Below, piece by piece: positions 1-7,995 of a DNA stretch of 64,000 nucleotides. Positions within the stretch are counted from its first letter, which is position 1, and every line of letters starts with the position of its first letter. This DNA comes from Aquisphaera giovannonii (GTDB lineage: Bacteria > Planctomycetota > Planctomycetia > Isosphaerales > Isosphaeraceae): NCBI RefSeq assembly GCF_008087625.1, contig NZ_CP042997.1, positions 9,052,001 through 9,116,000 on the forward strand, given 5' to 3'. A model generated the notes under the pieces. The model saw only the letters and a program-made list of their open reading frames with translations, was not told where the DNA came from and ran no database searches. The position numbers were made by a program, and so were the translations under genes.

Positions 1-2
1 CG

Positions 3-1268
3 GGGGGCTACTGGCGGAACTTCAAGGCCAGGTATCCCGAGAGCGACGAGATGTACGCGCGGATGCTCGGCCTCTCGCGGCGGCTCGGCGAGCTCGAGGC
101 GGCCGGCTCGGCGGACCCGGACTACCTGGACGTCGCCCGCCGCGAGCTCTTCCGCGGCCAGTGCAACTGCCCCTACTGGCACGGGGCGTTCGGGGGGCTC
201 TACCTGCCCCACCTGCGCAACGCCATCTACCGGTGCCTGATCTCCGCCCACAACGCCCTCGACGAGGCCGCCGGGGCGGCCGGCCCGCGGGTCTCGCTGG
301 AAGTCGGCGACTTCAACCTGGACGCCCGCCAGGAGGTCAAGCTCGAGAACGAAAGCCTCGTCGCCCTGGTACGCCCCGCGCAGGGCGGCCACCTCTACGA
401 GCTCGACGCGAGGAAGGCCGGGGTGAACGTCCTGGCCACGCTCGAGCGCCGGCCGGAGGCGTACCACCACGCGATCCTCGAGGCCATCCGCCGCGGGGCG
501 TCGGGGGAGGCCCTCGAGGCGGCGACGGCGAGCATTGGCGACAAGGTCGTGCTCAAGCAGGAGGGGCTGGACCGGATGCTCGTGTACGATCGCCATCCCC
601 GCAAGGCGCTCGTCGATCACTTCTACCCGGTGGACGCGACCCTGGACGACCTGGCCGCCTGCCGCGACATCGAGCGGGGCGACTTCGCCGCCGGGACGTA
701 CCTCTCGCGGGTCCACCGGGACGCGAAGCGGGTCGCCCTGGTCATGGAGCGGCCCGGCCACGCCGACGGCCGGGACTTCCGGATCCGCAAGACGATCGAG
801 CTGGCCGCCGGCTCGCCGGCGATCGAGGTCCGCTACGAGCTCTCCGAGCTCCCCCGCGACGCCTGCCTGCATTTCGCCGTCGAGCTGAACCTGGCCGCGA
901 TGGCCGGCCACGCCGACGACCGCTACTACGCCGACCCCCGCGGCGGCCGGCTCGGCATGCTCGACGCGCGGATCGACCGGGAGCACGCGGAGGGCGTCTC
1001 GCTCTCGGACGAGTGGCTGGACCTGAGCCTGGGGCTGTCCTGGTCCCGCCCGGGCGGCCTCTGGTGCCACCCGATCGAGACCGTCAGCCAGAGCGAGGGG
1101 GGCTTCGAGGGGGTCTACCAGTCGTCCGCCGTCATCCCCCACTGGCACGTCACGGCCGACGACGAGGGGCGGTGGGACGTCCTCATCCGCCTGGAGGTCG
1201 GCGCGTGCCGGCCGACTTCATCGGCCGCCGAAGTGCAGGCTCGCGACTCGACCCTGGCCGGCGTGTAA
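3..1268 (+). CDS. GH57 4-alpha-glucanotransferase / alpha-amylase, C-terminal part (5' end outside window)
   Basis: The reading frame is open from the left edge, so the N-terminal catalytic barrel lies outside the window. The visible ~420 residues start with a WRNF-K-RYPESDEM segment and continue into RGQCNCPYWHGAFGGLYLPH, the hallmark of the helical domain of GH57 4-alpha-glucanotransferases and alpha-amylases. The rest is the all-beta C-terminal domain (DUF1926-type). Family members are cytoplasmic and rearrange or hydrolyse alpha-1,4-glucans such as glycogen. A GH13 branching-type enzyme lies about 47 kb away in the same window. A large palindromic repeat follows the stop codon. The family call is secure. 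Whether it is a transferase or a hydrolase cannot be settled without the N-terminus. Confidence 0.88.
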   Translation, partial: GGYWRNFKARYPESDEMYARMLGLSRRLGELEAAGSADPDYLDVARRELFRGQCNCPYWHGAFGGLYLPHLRNAIYRCLISAHNALDEAAGAAGPRVSLEVGDFNLDARQEVKLENESLVALVRPAQGGHLYELDARKAGVNVLATLERRPEAYHHAILEAIRRGASGEALEAATASIGDKVVLKQEGLDRMLVYDRHPRKALVDHFYPVDATLDDLAACRDIERGDFAAGTYLSRVHRDAKRVALVMERPGHADGRDFRIRKTIELAAGSPAIEVRYELSELPRDACLHFAVELNLAAMAGHADDRYYADPRGGRLGMLDARIDREHAEGVSLSDEWLDLSLGLSWSRPGGLWCHPIETVSQSEGGFEGVYQSSAVIPHWHVTADDEGRWDVLIRLEVGACRPTSSAAEVQARDSTLAGV

Positions 1269-1300
1269 GATGAAGTGCAGCCCGAACGATCGGCGCCCCT

Positions 1301-1376
1301 CCGTGGGAGCCGGCTTCGTCCGGCGACCGGCTGAGCCTTGGCCGGCGCGGTCGCCGGACGGAGCCGGCTCCCACGG
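1301..1376. repeat. REP-like palindrome, family A (full copy)
   Basis: Two 28-base arms, 1301-1328 and 1349-1376, are inverted complements with a single mismatch around a 20-base loop. The arms carry GTGGGAGCCGGCT and GTCCGGCGACC. The element sits between the GH57 and DUF58 genes. Diverged relatives occur at 2956-3026 and inside a coding region near 9205-9270. It could form a strong hairpin and act as a transcription stop. Confidence 0.8.
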
Positions 1377-1468
1377 GGCCCGCCGGGATTTGGGGCCCGG
1401 GCACCGGGAGGGCGGGGAATAGCCGCCGGCAGGCCCGACAATTCAGCCAGGACTGAGCCACCGTCCCC

Positions 1469-2401
1469 ATGATCTGGCCCTTCCGACGCAGCAAGCCGAA
1501 CGAGCCCGCCCGCCAGGCGGTGGACGCCGCGCAGATCGTCCGCCGCGCCCGGCGGCTGCGGTATCGGGTGCGGCCGGAGGCCGTGGCGCAGCTCGCCGGC
1601 GCCTACCACGGGGCGAGGCCCGGCGTGGGCCTGACCTTCGCGGAGCTGCGCGCCTACGAGCCGGGCGACGACGTCCGCCACCTGGACTGGAACGTCACGG
1701 CCCGCCAGGGGCGGCCGTTCGTGCGACGGTTCGTGGAGGAGCGATCGCTCACCGTCTGGCTCGTCCTGGACGTCTCCGCGAGCATGCGGTTCGGCGCCGA
1801 GGGCCGGACCAAGGCCGACCGCGGCGCCCAGGCCGCGGCGCTGCTGGCCACCGCGGCGGTGTACAACGGCGACCGGGTGGGCCTGGCGATGGTCAGCGAC
1901 CGGATCGAGGTCGAGCTCCCGCCCAACGGCGGGATCCGGCACCTCTCGCAGATCGTCCGGGCGCTCGTCGCCACGCCGACGACCTCCGCGAAGACGCAGC
2001 TCGCCGTCGGGCTCGCCCGCGTCCGACGCTCGGCCCGGCGGGCGTTGATCGTGGTCCTGAGCGACTTCCTCTCCGACGAGCCGATCACCCTCTGGCGGCG
2101 CGCCGCCCGCCGCCACGACACGATCGCCATCCGGATCGTCCACCCGCTCGAGGAGGAGCTGCCCGCCGCCGGGATCCTGTCCCTCGAGGATGCGGAGACC
2201 GGCAATCGGCTGATCGTCGACTCCTCGTCCAAGAAGCAGCGGGCCGTCTACGCCCGGTCGGCCGCGGAGCGGAAGCAGTCGTTCCCCCGCTGGTGCGGCA
2301 GCGCGGGGGTGGACGGGTTCACGCTCTCCACCGAGGTCGACCCGATCCGCGGCCTGATCGAGCTCTTCTCCCGGCGCTCGACGAGGCGAGGTTCCCCGTG
2401 A
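1469..2401 (+). CDS. DUF58 domain-containing protein
   Basis: This 310-residue protein has the DUF58 signature YEPGDDVRHLDWNVTAR followed by a von Willebrand A-like segment LVLDVSASMRFG with a DxSxS metal-binding motif, and a later LIVVLSDFLSDE strand. DUF58 proteins normally sit next to MoxR ATPases and BatA-type membrane proteins and are thought to work in protein maturation or envelope stress. No MoxR gene is visible here; the only partner is the small membrane protein that starts 2 bases after this stop codon. ATG is used as start. The family is certain, the cellular role is not. Confidence 0.9.
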   Translation: MIWPFRRSKPNEPARQAVDAAQIVRRARRLRYRVRPEAVAQLAGAYHGARPGVGLTFAELRAYEPGDDVRHLDWNVTARQGRPFVRRFVEERSLTVWLVLDVSASMRFGAEGRTKADRGAQAAALLATAAVYNGDRVGLAMVSDRIEVELPPNGGIRHLSQIVRALVATPTTSAKTQLAVGLARVRRSARRALIVVLSDFLSDEPITLWRRAARRHDTIAIRIVHPLEEELPAAGILSLEDAETGNRLIVDSSSKKQRAVYARSAAERKQSFPRWCGSAGVDGFTLSTEVDPIRGLIELFSRRSTRRGSP

Positions 2402-2403
2402 CC

Positions 2404-2943
2404 ATGGACGAGCCGGCCGCGAAAACCCTGGTCCCGCCGCGTCCCAACCCCGGCCCGGAGCCGCTCGTCGAGCCGGCGATCGGCCTCCCCCAGGTCGCGG
2501 CCGTCGCGCTGGGCCTGCTCGTCCTCGCGATCCTGGGGACCTGGCTCCTCCGCCGCCGCGACCGCGCCCGAGGCGGCCCCTCGCCTGCCGGGGCCGCTGA
2601 CGCATTCGACGACTCGCCGTCCGGCCGCGTGGCGGTCCTCGCCCTCCGCGCCCGCCAATCCCTGGCGTCCCGATTCGGCCCCCAGCTCCACGCCCGGACG
2701 ACCGAGGAGATCGCCCTCGACGACCGCCTCCGCGAGGCCCTCGGCCCCGACCGCATGGGACCCTTGCTGCTCCTCCTCGAAGCCGCCGATCGTTGCAAGT
2801 TCGCCCCCGCACGCTCGCCCGATGACGACGCGACTCTGGAAGAGCACCTGCTCGGCTGGACGTCTCTCGCGGAAAGCTTGCATAACGGGCAGGTGAAGGC
2901 GGCCGCCCGATCCAGCGACCCGCCACCTCGCCACAGAAGCTAG
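2404..2943 (+). CDS. Small single-pass membrane protein, partner of DUF58 protein (DUF4381-like)
   Basis: The predicted product is 179 residues: a Pro-rich N-terminus, one transmembrane helix (about residues 33-52, VAAVALGLLVLAILGTWLLRR) with a following Arg-rich stretch, then a soluble helical cytoplasmic tail. The frame is open further upstream, but the ATG at 2404 directly follows the DUF58 stop, which suggests translational coupling. In DUF58/MoxR operons of other bacteria this position is held by DUF4381-type membrane proteins, and the layout fits, though similarity is too low to be sure by eye. The tail contains TTEEIALDDRL and LEAADRCKFAP, the latter typical of that family. Confidence 0.7.
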   Translation: MDEPAAKTLVPPRPNPGPEPLVEPAIGLPQVAAVALGLLVLAILGTWLLRRRDRARGGPSPAGAADAFDDSPSGRVAVLALRARQSLASRFGPQLHARTTEEIALDDRLREALGPDRMGPLLLLLEAADRCKFAPARSPDDDATLEEHLLGWTSLAESLHNGQVKAAARSSDPPPRHRS

Positions 2944-3644
2944 AGGCCCGACGCCAGGAGCCCCCTCCGTGCGGCGACGGCGACGGCCGGGGCTGGCGCA
3001 ATCGCCGGCACGGAGGAAGCTCCCACGGGGCAAGGGCACCGCCGAGGCTCGTGCATCGTGTGGTTGTATCAGGGCCGAAGGCGATGCCGCGGACTCTCCC
3101 CGGCACGCGCGGGCGCCTCGAATTATCGCGACGGCTCGCCCGACGGTGGCATCGCCTTCGGCTCTGCCACAGCCACCCCTGGCGTGCTCACCGACCTGGC
3201 AAGTTTTGTACGGCGCGTCTGGACGCATCGGACCGGCTCGGCACCACGAATCACCCCGGCCGTCTCGCACGGCGGGACGCGTCCCCCTCGTCGCCGTACC
3301 GCCTGCATGACGCGGCGGTCCGGTGAGTCGAGGTGCCCCCTGCTACACCGACCCGCGAACCGGGCGAGGAGCGAGCGGTCGGGCTGGCCCGCGAACGCCC
3401 CGTATTGCATGATCCCGGCCACCTCGCGGGCCGTGCCCATCCTGGAAGCTCGCATGGTTGAGGCTTCTCTCCTGCCTACCCCGGCCTGCCGTCGTGTCCG
3501 TGCGTCTCCATCACCTCTATATCCGAACGCGCGGGACCAATCCCGGGTTTTCTCAAGCCGCGACGGCCGGCTGGAGTCTCGCGTTCGGTCCTGCGATTGC
3601 GTACACTGTTGGCGATCGTGGTCGGCAGGGGAAAGGGGGCAAGC
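2944..3644. other. 700-bp intergenic region rich in palindromes, no convincing gene
   Basis: I see no recognisable protein in any frame. Open frames here are high-GC shadows with no family motif. The stretch contains a diverged family-A palindrome (arms about 2957-2977 and 3004-3026) and a second, unrelated inverted repeat whose 19-base arms are 3070-3088 and 3148-3166 with one mismatch. GC content falls towards 3400-3560, just before the hydrolase gene. A small RNA or decayed gene cannot be excluded. Confidence 0.6.
3070..3166. repeat. Inverted repeat with 19-base arms
   Basis: Arms at 3070-3088 and 3148-3166 (core GCCGAAGGCGATGCC and its complement) are inverted complements with one mismatch and enclose 59 bases. 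It lies in the gene-poor stretch before the hydrolase gene. Confidence 0.65.
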
Positions 3645-4445
3645 ATGCGGCTGGCGTATTCCGACACCCGGAGCAGTCCCATCGTCGTCCTGCTCCACGG
3701 CTTCCCGCTCAGCCGCGCGATGTGGGACGGGCAGGTAGAGGCCCTGGGGGCCGTCTGCCGGGTCATCGCCCCGGACCTCCGCGGGCATGGCGAGTCCGAG
3801 TCGCCCGAGGGTGTCTACACGATGGACGCGATGGCCGACGACGTGATCGAGCTGCTCGACGCGCTGGGCATCGATCGGCCCGTCGTGCTCGGCGGGCTCT
3901 CGATGGGGGGATACGTGGCCCTCTCGCTGGCGCTGCGGCATCCCGCCCGGATCTGCGGCCTGATGCTCATGGACACCCGCGCCGCGGCCGACACGCCGGA
4001 GACGGCGAGGGGCCGCGAGGAGACCGCCCGGACGGTGCTCCACGAGGGGGACGGGCACTCGATGATCGAGACGATGATCCCGCGGCTCTTCGGCAAGGCC
4101 ACGCGGGAGAAGCTGCCCCACAAGGTCGGCGCGATGCTGGCGGTGATGGAGCGGACGGCCCCGCAGGGGATCGCCGGCGCGCTCCGGGGCATGGCGGCCC
4201 GTCCGGACCGCCGCGGCGAGCTCGGCAGGATCGCGATCCCGACGCTCGTCCTGGTCGGCGAGGATGACGTGGTCGCGCCGGTGGACGAGGCCCGCGAGAT
4301 CGCCGGCATGATCCCCGACGCCCGCCTCGTGGTCATCCCCGCGGCGGGGCACCTCGCGCCGTTCGAAAACCCCGCGGCCACCAACGCGGCCATCCTCGGC
4401 TTCCTCGCGGAGATCCCGGCCCGGGCCGCGGCGGCCCCGGCGTGA
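3645..4445 (+). CDS. Alpha/beta-fold hydrolase
   Basis: This 266-residue soluble protein has the full alpha/beta-hydrolase set: an oxyanion-hole HG at 18-19, the nucleophile elbow GLSMGGY with Ser86, an acidic residue in GEDD (207-208), and His236 in AAGHLAPFENP. The lineup is typical of small esterases and of the 3-oxoadipate enol-lactonase-like subfamily, but the substrate cannot be told. The ATG at 3645 is preferred over an earlier in-frame ATG at 3597 because a GGGGAAAGGGGG purine run precedes it and the protein then starts at the usual first strand. The RNase D gene follows after 17 bases, so the two are probably co-transcribed. Confidence 0.87.
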   Translation: MRLAYSDTRSSPIVVLLHGFPLSRAMWDGQVEALGAVCRVIAPDLRGHGESESPEGVYTMDAMADDVIELLDALGIDRPVVLGGLSMGGYVALSLALRHPARICGLMLMDTRAAADTPETARGREETARTVLHEGDGHSMIETMIPRLFGKATREKLPHKVGAMLAVMERTAPQGIAGALRGMAARPDRRGELGRIAIPTLVLVGEDDVVAPVDEAREIAGMIPDARLVVIPAAGHLAPFENPAATNAAILGFLAEIPARAAAAPA

Positions 4446-4462
4446 GCAGGAGGGATGCCCCG

Positions 4463-5683
4463 ATGGAAGAAGACCTGATCTCGACCCCCGCGCAGCTCCG
4501 CGAGCTCGCCGGCCACATCCGCGACTCCGGCCGGTTCGGCTTCGACACCGAGTTCGTGTCCGAGGACACCTTCGAGCCGGTCCTCTGCCTGATCCAGGTC
4601 GCGACCCGCGAGCGGCTGGCGGTGATCGACCCGATCGTCGTCGGCGACCTCTCCCCGTTCTGGGAGGTGGTCCTGGATCCGGCCATCGAGGTCGTCATGC
4701 ACGCCGCGGGCGAGGACCTGCGGATCTGCCACCTCCGCACCGGCTCGCTCCCGGCGCGGGTCTACGACGTCCAGGTCGCCGCGGGGCTCGTCGGCTACAG
4801 CTACCCGCTGTCGCTCGTCAACCTGGTCTCCCAGTCCCTGCGGATCTCGCTGGCCGGGAGCGAGACCCGGACCGACTGGCGTCGCCGGCCGCTCAGCCCG
4901 GCGCAGCTCCGCTACGCCCTGGATGACGTCCGCTACCTCCTCCAGATCGCCGACGACCTCGACGCCGAGCTCGCCGCGAAGGGCCGGGCCGCCTGGGCCG
5001 AGGAGGAGTTCGCCGGCCTGCTGCGGCACGTCGCCAGGCGGTCGGACGAGGACCGGTGGCGGCGGCTGCCGGGGCTCAACTCACTGAATCGCCGGGCGCT
5101 CGAGGCGGCGAGGCGCCTCGCCGCCTGGCGCGAGGACGAGGCCCGCCACGCCAACCGGCCGCTCCGCCACGTCCTCCGCGACGACCTGCTGGTGGCCATC
5201 GCCAAGCGCCTGCCCGCGAGCCGCCGGGACCTGGAGGCGCTCCGGGACTTCAATCGCCCGGCGCTCCTGAGCAAGAGCCAGTCCATCCTCGCCGTCATCG
5301 AGCAGGCCCGGCTCACGCCCGAGGACATGCTGCCGGAGTTCAGCCAGCGGTTCGAGGACGGGCCGGGCGCCTCGACCGTCGCGAGCCTGCTGTCCGCGGC
5401 GCTCGGCCAGTGGTGCGTGCGGGCCGAGGTCGCCACCTCGCTGGTCGCCACGGTGGGGGACCTGAAGCACCTGATCCGCTGGCACCTCGACGGCCGACCG
5501 GACGACGACCGGCCCTCGCTCATGACGGGCTGGCGCGGCGAGCTCTGCGGCCAGATGCTCCTGGAGGTCCTGGAGGGGCGGCGGACCTTCCGCGTCGTCG
5601 ATCCCGGGAGCGAGTTCCCGGTCGCCGTCGAGCCCTCGCCGCGAGGCGACGCCGAGGGCCCGGGCTCCGAGGGCCGGCCATGA
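4463..5683 (+). CDS. rnd: Ribonuclease D (3'-5' exoribonuclease, HRDC domain)
   Basis: The 406-residue protein has a DEDD-y exonuclease domain: Asp28 and Glu30 in FDTEF, Asp85 in HAAGEDLRI, and Tyr151/Asp155 in YALDDVRY. An HRDC domain follows from about residue 193 to 270 (RWRRLPGLNSLNRRAL onwards). RNase D trims 3' ends of tRNA precursors and other stable RNAs in the cytoplasm and needs two divalent metals held by these acids. The ATG at 4463 follows an AGGAGGG ribosome site, better than the GTG at 4442. The stop codon overlaps the start of the next gene (ATGA), implying coupled translation. Confidence 0.92.
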   Translation: MEEDLISTPAQLRELAGHIRDSGRFGFDTEFVSEDTFEPVLCLIQVATRERLAVIDPIVVGDLSPFWEVVLDPAIEVVMHAAGEDLRICHLRTGSLPARVYDVQVAAGLVGYSYPLSLVNLVSQSLRISLAGSETRTDWRRRPLSPAQLRYALDDVRYLLQIADDLDAELAAKGRAAWAEEEFAGLLRHVARRSDEDRWRRLPGLNSLNRRALEAARRLAAWREDEARHANRPLRHVLRDDLLVAIAKRLPASRRDLEALRDFNRPALLSKSQSILAVIEQARLTPEDMLPEFSQRFEDGPGASTVASLLSAALGQWCVRAEVATSLVATVGDLKHLIRWHLDGRPDDDRPSLMTGWRGELCGQMLLEVLEGRRTFRVVDPGSEFPVAVEPSPRGDAEGPGSEGRP

Positions 5684-6525
5684 CGCGCACGCTGAGCTGC
5701 TTCACCAACTGCTACGGCGCCGCCGGCGTCTACGCGGCCGCCGAGCGGATCCGCGAGGCCGGGATCGATCACCTGGAGCTGGCGCTCCGCGGGCACGATT
5801 TCGGCGGGCTCGTCATCCCCGAATCGGCCGTTGTCACCGAGAAGGCCGGCGACGACGAGGCGAAGGCCTTCGTCGCGCACCTCGAGCGGCACGGCGTGAA
5901 GGTCAGCGGCTGCAACGTCGGCGGGGCGGACATCCGCACGGCGGAGGGCCTGGAGCTGACCGCCCGGCGGATCCGGTTCGCCGCGCGATGGTTCGGCGTG
6001 CCCGTCTGCGTCTCCGGGGCCGGCCAGCCGCAGGACGCGGCCGAGCGGGCCGTCGTCGTCGACCACCTCCGGCGACTCGGCGACGTGGCCGCCGGTGTCG
6101 GCGTCACCCTGGCGCTGGAGACCCACAAGGGCCCCACGCAGAACGCCGCGGCGATGCTCGCCCTGATGGGCGAGGTCGATCACCCGGCCGTCCGGCTCAA
6201 TTTCGACACCGGCAACATCGCCTATTACAACGCGGGGGCGGACCCCTGCGACGAGTTGGAGAAGGTCAAGCACCTCGTCCGCAACGTCCACCTCAAGGAC
6301 AACCGGGGGGGCTTCGAGGACTGGTACTTCCCGGCCGTCGGCGACGGCGGCGCCGTCGATTTCGCCCGCGTCCGCGAGATCCTCGACGGCGTCGGCTTCG
6401 CCGGCCCGTACACGATCGAGATCGAGGGGATCGGCGGAGAGCCCGAGCCGGGGCTCGAGGCACGCCAGGACCGCATCGCCCGGAGCGTCCGGCATCTCGG
6501 GGCGTGCGGGTTCCTCGACGATTGA
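5680..6525 (+). CDS. Sugar phosphate isomerase/epimerase family protein (TIM barrel)
   Basis: The 281-residue protein belongs to the xylose-isomerase-like TIM-barrel superfamily. Metal-ligand-type motifs are visible: LALETHKGPTQN (Glu), LNFDTGNIAYYN (Asp), NVHLKDNRGG (His/Asp) and the C-terminal YTIEIEGIGGE (Glu). Members isomerise or epimerise sugars or inositols, and the substrate cannot be predicted from sequence alone. The start is fixed by the ATGA overlap with rnd. Longer open frame upstream is an artefact of high GC inside rnd. Planctomycetes carry many paralogues of this family. Confidence 0.85.
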   Translation: MTRTLSCFTNCYGAAGVYAAAERIREAGIDHLELALRGHDFGGLVIPESAVVTEKAGDDEAKAFVAHLERHGVKVSGCNVGGADIRTAEGLELTARRIRFAARWFGVPVCVSGAGQPQDAAERAVVVDHLRRLGDVAAGVGVTLALETHKGPTQNAAAMLALMGEVDHPAVRLNFDTGNIAYYNAGADPCDELEKVKHLVRNVHLKDNRGGFEDWYFPAVGDGGAVDFARVREILDGVGFAGPYTIEIEGIGGEPEPGLEARQDRIARSVRHLGACGFLDD

Positions 6526-7074
6526 TCGCGACGGCCATGCCCTGGCTGGGGCCCGTCCCGCGCGGGCAACGCCGGGATCCGGGCGGGGACTCGCTCGCGG
6601 GCACATCCGCATTCCGAGGAAAGCCCGAGGATCGCGGGGCCCCCGGAGCACGGACGCTCGATCGTGCCCGGGAGGCCTGGGCCGGCCCAATGACATCGCC
6701 TCGAGGCCGTGAGAGTCCTTCCCCTGCCCATCCTCGGAGTGGCTCAGGCTCATGCAATCCAGGCCCTCCAAGCACCTGGCGGCCGTCCACTCCGCGAGGT
6801 CCCCGACGTCTTCCCTCAAAATCGTTGAGCGAGGCATCGGCGATGCTTCGGTTCTCTCCTTCAGGCTGGATTCCGTGTAAATCTCGGGAAAACAGGGAGA
6901 TGGGGTAGGTTCTCGTTCAAGACCGGGGGCGCAGCCGCCGATATCATTCGATACGCGATGCGGTTGCTGCCAGGGCCGCGAGGGATGCCTCGGCATCACG
7001 GACCGTCAAGAAACTCACCCGGCGAGCGAATCACGAACGGGCACGGTGCGGCGATCGAAACGTGAGGTACCGAC
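6526..7074. other. 549-bp intergenic region, nothing recognised
   Basis: No coding signal, tRNA, terminator or clear repeat was recognised. The section around 6800-7050 is noticeably less GC-rich than the genes on either side, as expected for a promoter region of the downstream CvpA-like gene. Confidence 0.5.
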
Positions 7075-7851
7075 ATGGGGCTGGACCTGGCCTTGGGGGT
7101 GGTCGTGCTGCTCGCGGGGATCCGCGGGTGGCTGAGGGGCTTCGTGTCCCAGGTGGTGAGGCTGGTCGGGTTCGTGTCGTGCTTCTACCTCGCCGATCCG
7201 GTGCGGGACCTGGCCCGGCCGTATGTGGCGGCGAAGCTGCCGACGGTGGACCCGCCGGTCCTGGACCGAATCCTCTGGTGGGTCGCGGCGGTCCTCTCCT
7301 ACGTCCTGCTGGTCGGGCTGACGTCGCTGGCGATTGCCCTGATCAAGCGGCCGGCGGAGAAGGGAGCCGTGACGGAAGGACGCCACGCCAACCGGCTCGC
7401 CGGCTTCCTCCTGGGGGCGTCCAAGGGCGCCCTCCTCGCCGCGGTGCTGGCCGCGGGGGTGGCGAAGTACGGCCCTGCCGCGACCGAGAACCTGCCCTGG
7501 GCGGCCCGCCAGACCGAGGGCTCCCATGCCCTGAAGTGGACGGCGCAATACCAGCCCGTCCCGAAAATCTGGGCGTTGCCGCCGGTGCGCCACTTCGTAC
7601 AGCACATCCAGCGAAACGGCCGCAGGAGCATGCCCGAGGCCGAGGCCGAGGCCGAGGCCGAGGTGACCAAGCAGATGGCGGGGAAGGCCTCGGATGACCT
7701 CCTGGGGCCCGCGGCACCCCGGATGGAGCTCCCCCGGGCCGAGGAGGATGAGCCCGGGGCCCCTCCCTCGGTGCTGGGCCTGGATCCGGAGGTCGTCGAG
7801 GAGATCGAGCGGTACAAGCGAGAGCTCGACGCGAGGCCGGGCCCCCGCTAG
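7075..7851 (+). CDS. CvpA family membrane protein
   Basis: The 258-residue protein begins with a CvpA-type domain: the first helix with GIRGWLRGFVSQVVRLVGF is the family signature, followed by two or three more hydrophobic segments (WWVAAVLSYVLLVGLTSLAIALI, and the weak LLGASKGALLAAVLAAGVAKYG). CvpA relatives are inner-membrane proteins first linked to colicin V production and now to envelope function. The last 100 residues are hydrophilic and include a short (EA) run coded by a GAGGCC hexanucleotide repeat at about 7635-7665, a likely slippage site. The gene appears to stand alone. Confidence 0.82.
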   Translation: MGLDLALGVVVLLAGIRGWLRGFVSQVVRLVGFVSCFYLADPVRDLARPYVAAKLPTVDPPVLDRILWWVAAVLSYVLLVGLTSLAIALIKRPAEKGAVTEGRHANRLAGFLLGASKGALLAAVLAAGVAKYGPAATENLPWAARQTEGSHALKWTAQYQPVPKIWALPPVRHFVQHIQRNGRRSMPEAEAEAEAEVTKQMAGKASDDLLGPAAPRMELPRAEEDEPGAPPSVLGLDPEVVEEIERYKRELDARPGPR

Positions 7852-7995
7852 GCCCGGTCGCCGTTCGGATCCCGGCGAGCGTTCGCTTCGCCCGGCGACC
7901 GCGCGAGCTGCCGGCGGCGGCCATCCGCTCGGCTTCGTCGCGGCCCGGCCGGAATGCCGTTGACCGCCCCCGCGGGCCGCGGCACACTCTCGCGC

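Noticed and set aside
7635-7665. GAGGCC run in the CvpA-like gene as a functional repeat
   Set aside because: It is a short hexanucleotide run coding Glu-Ala in a hydrophilic tail, a likely slippage product with no sign of function.
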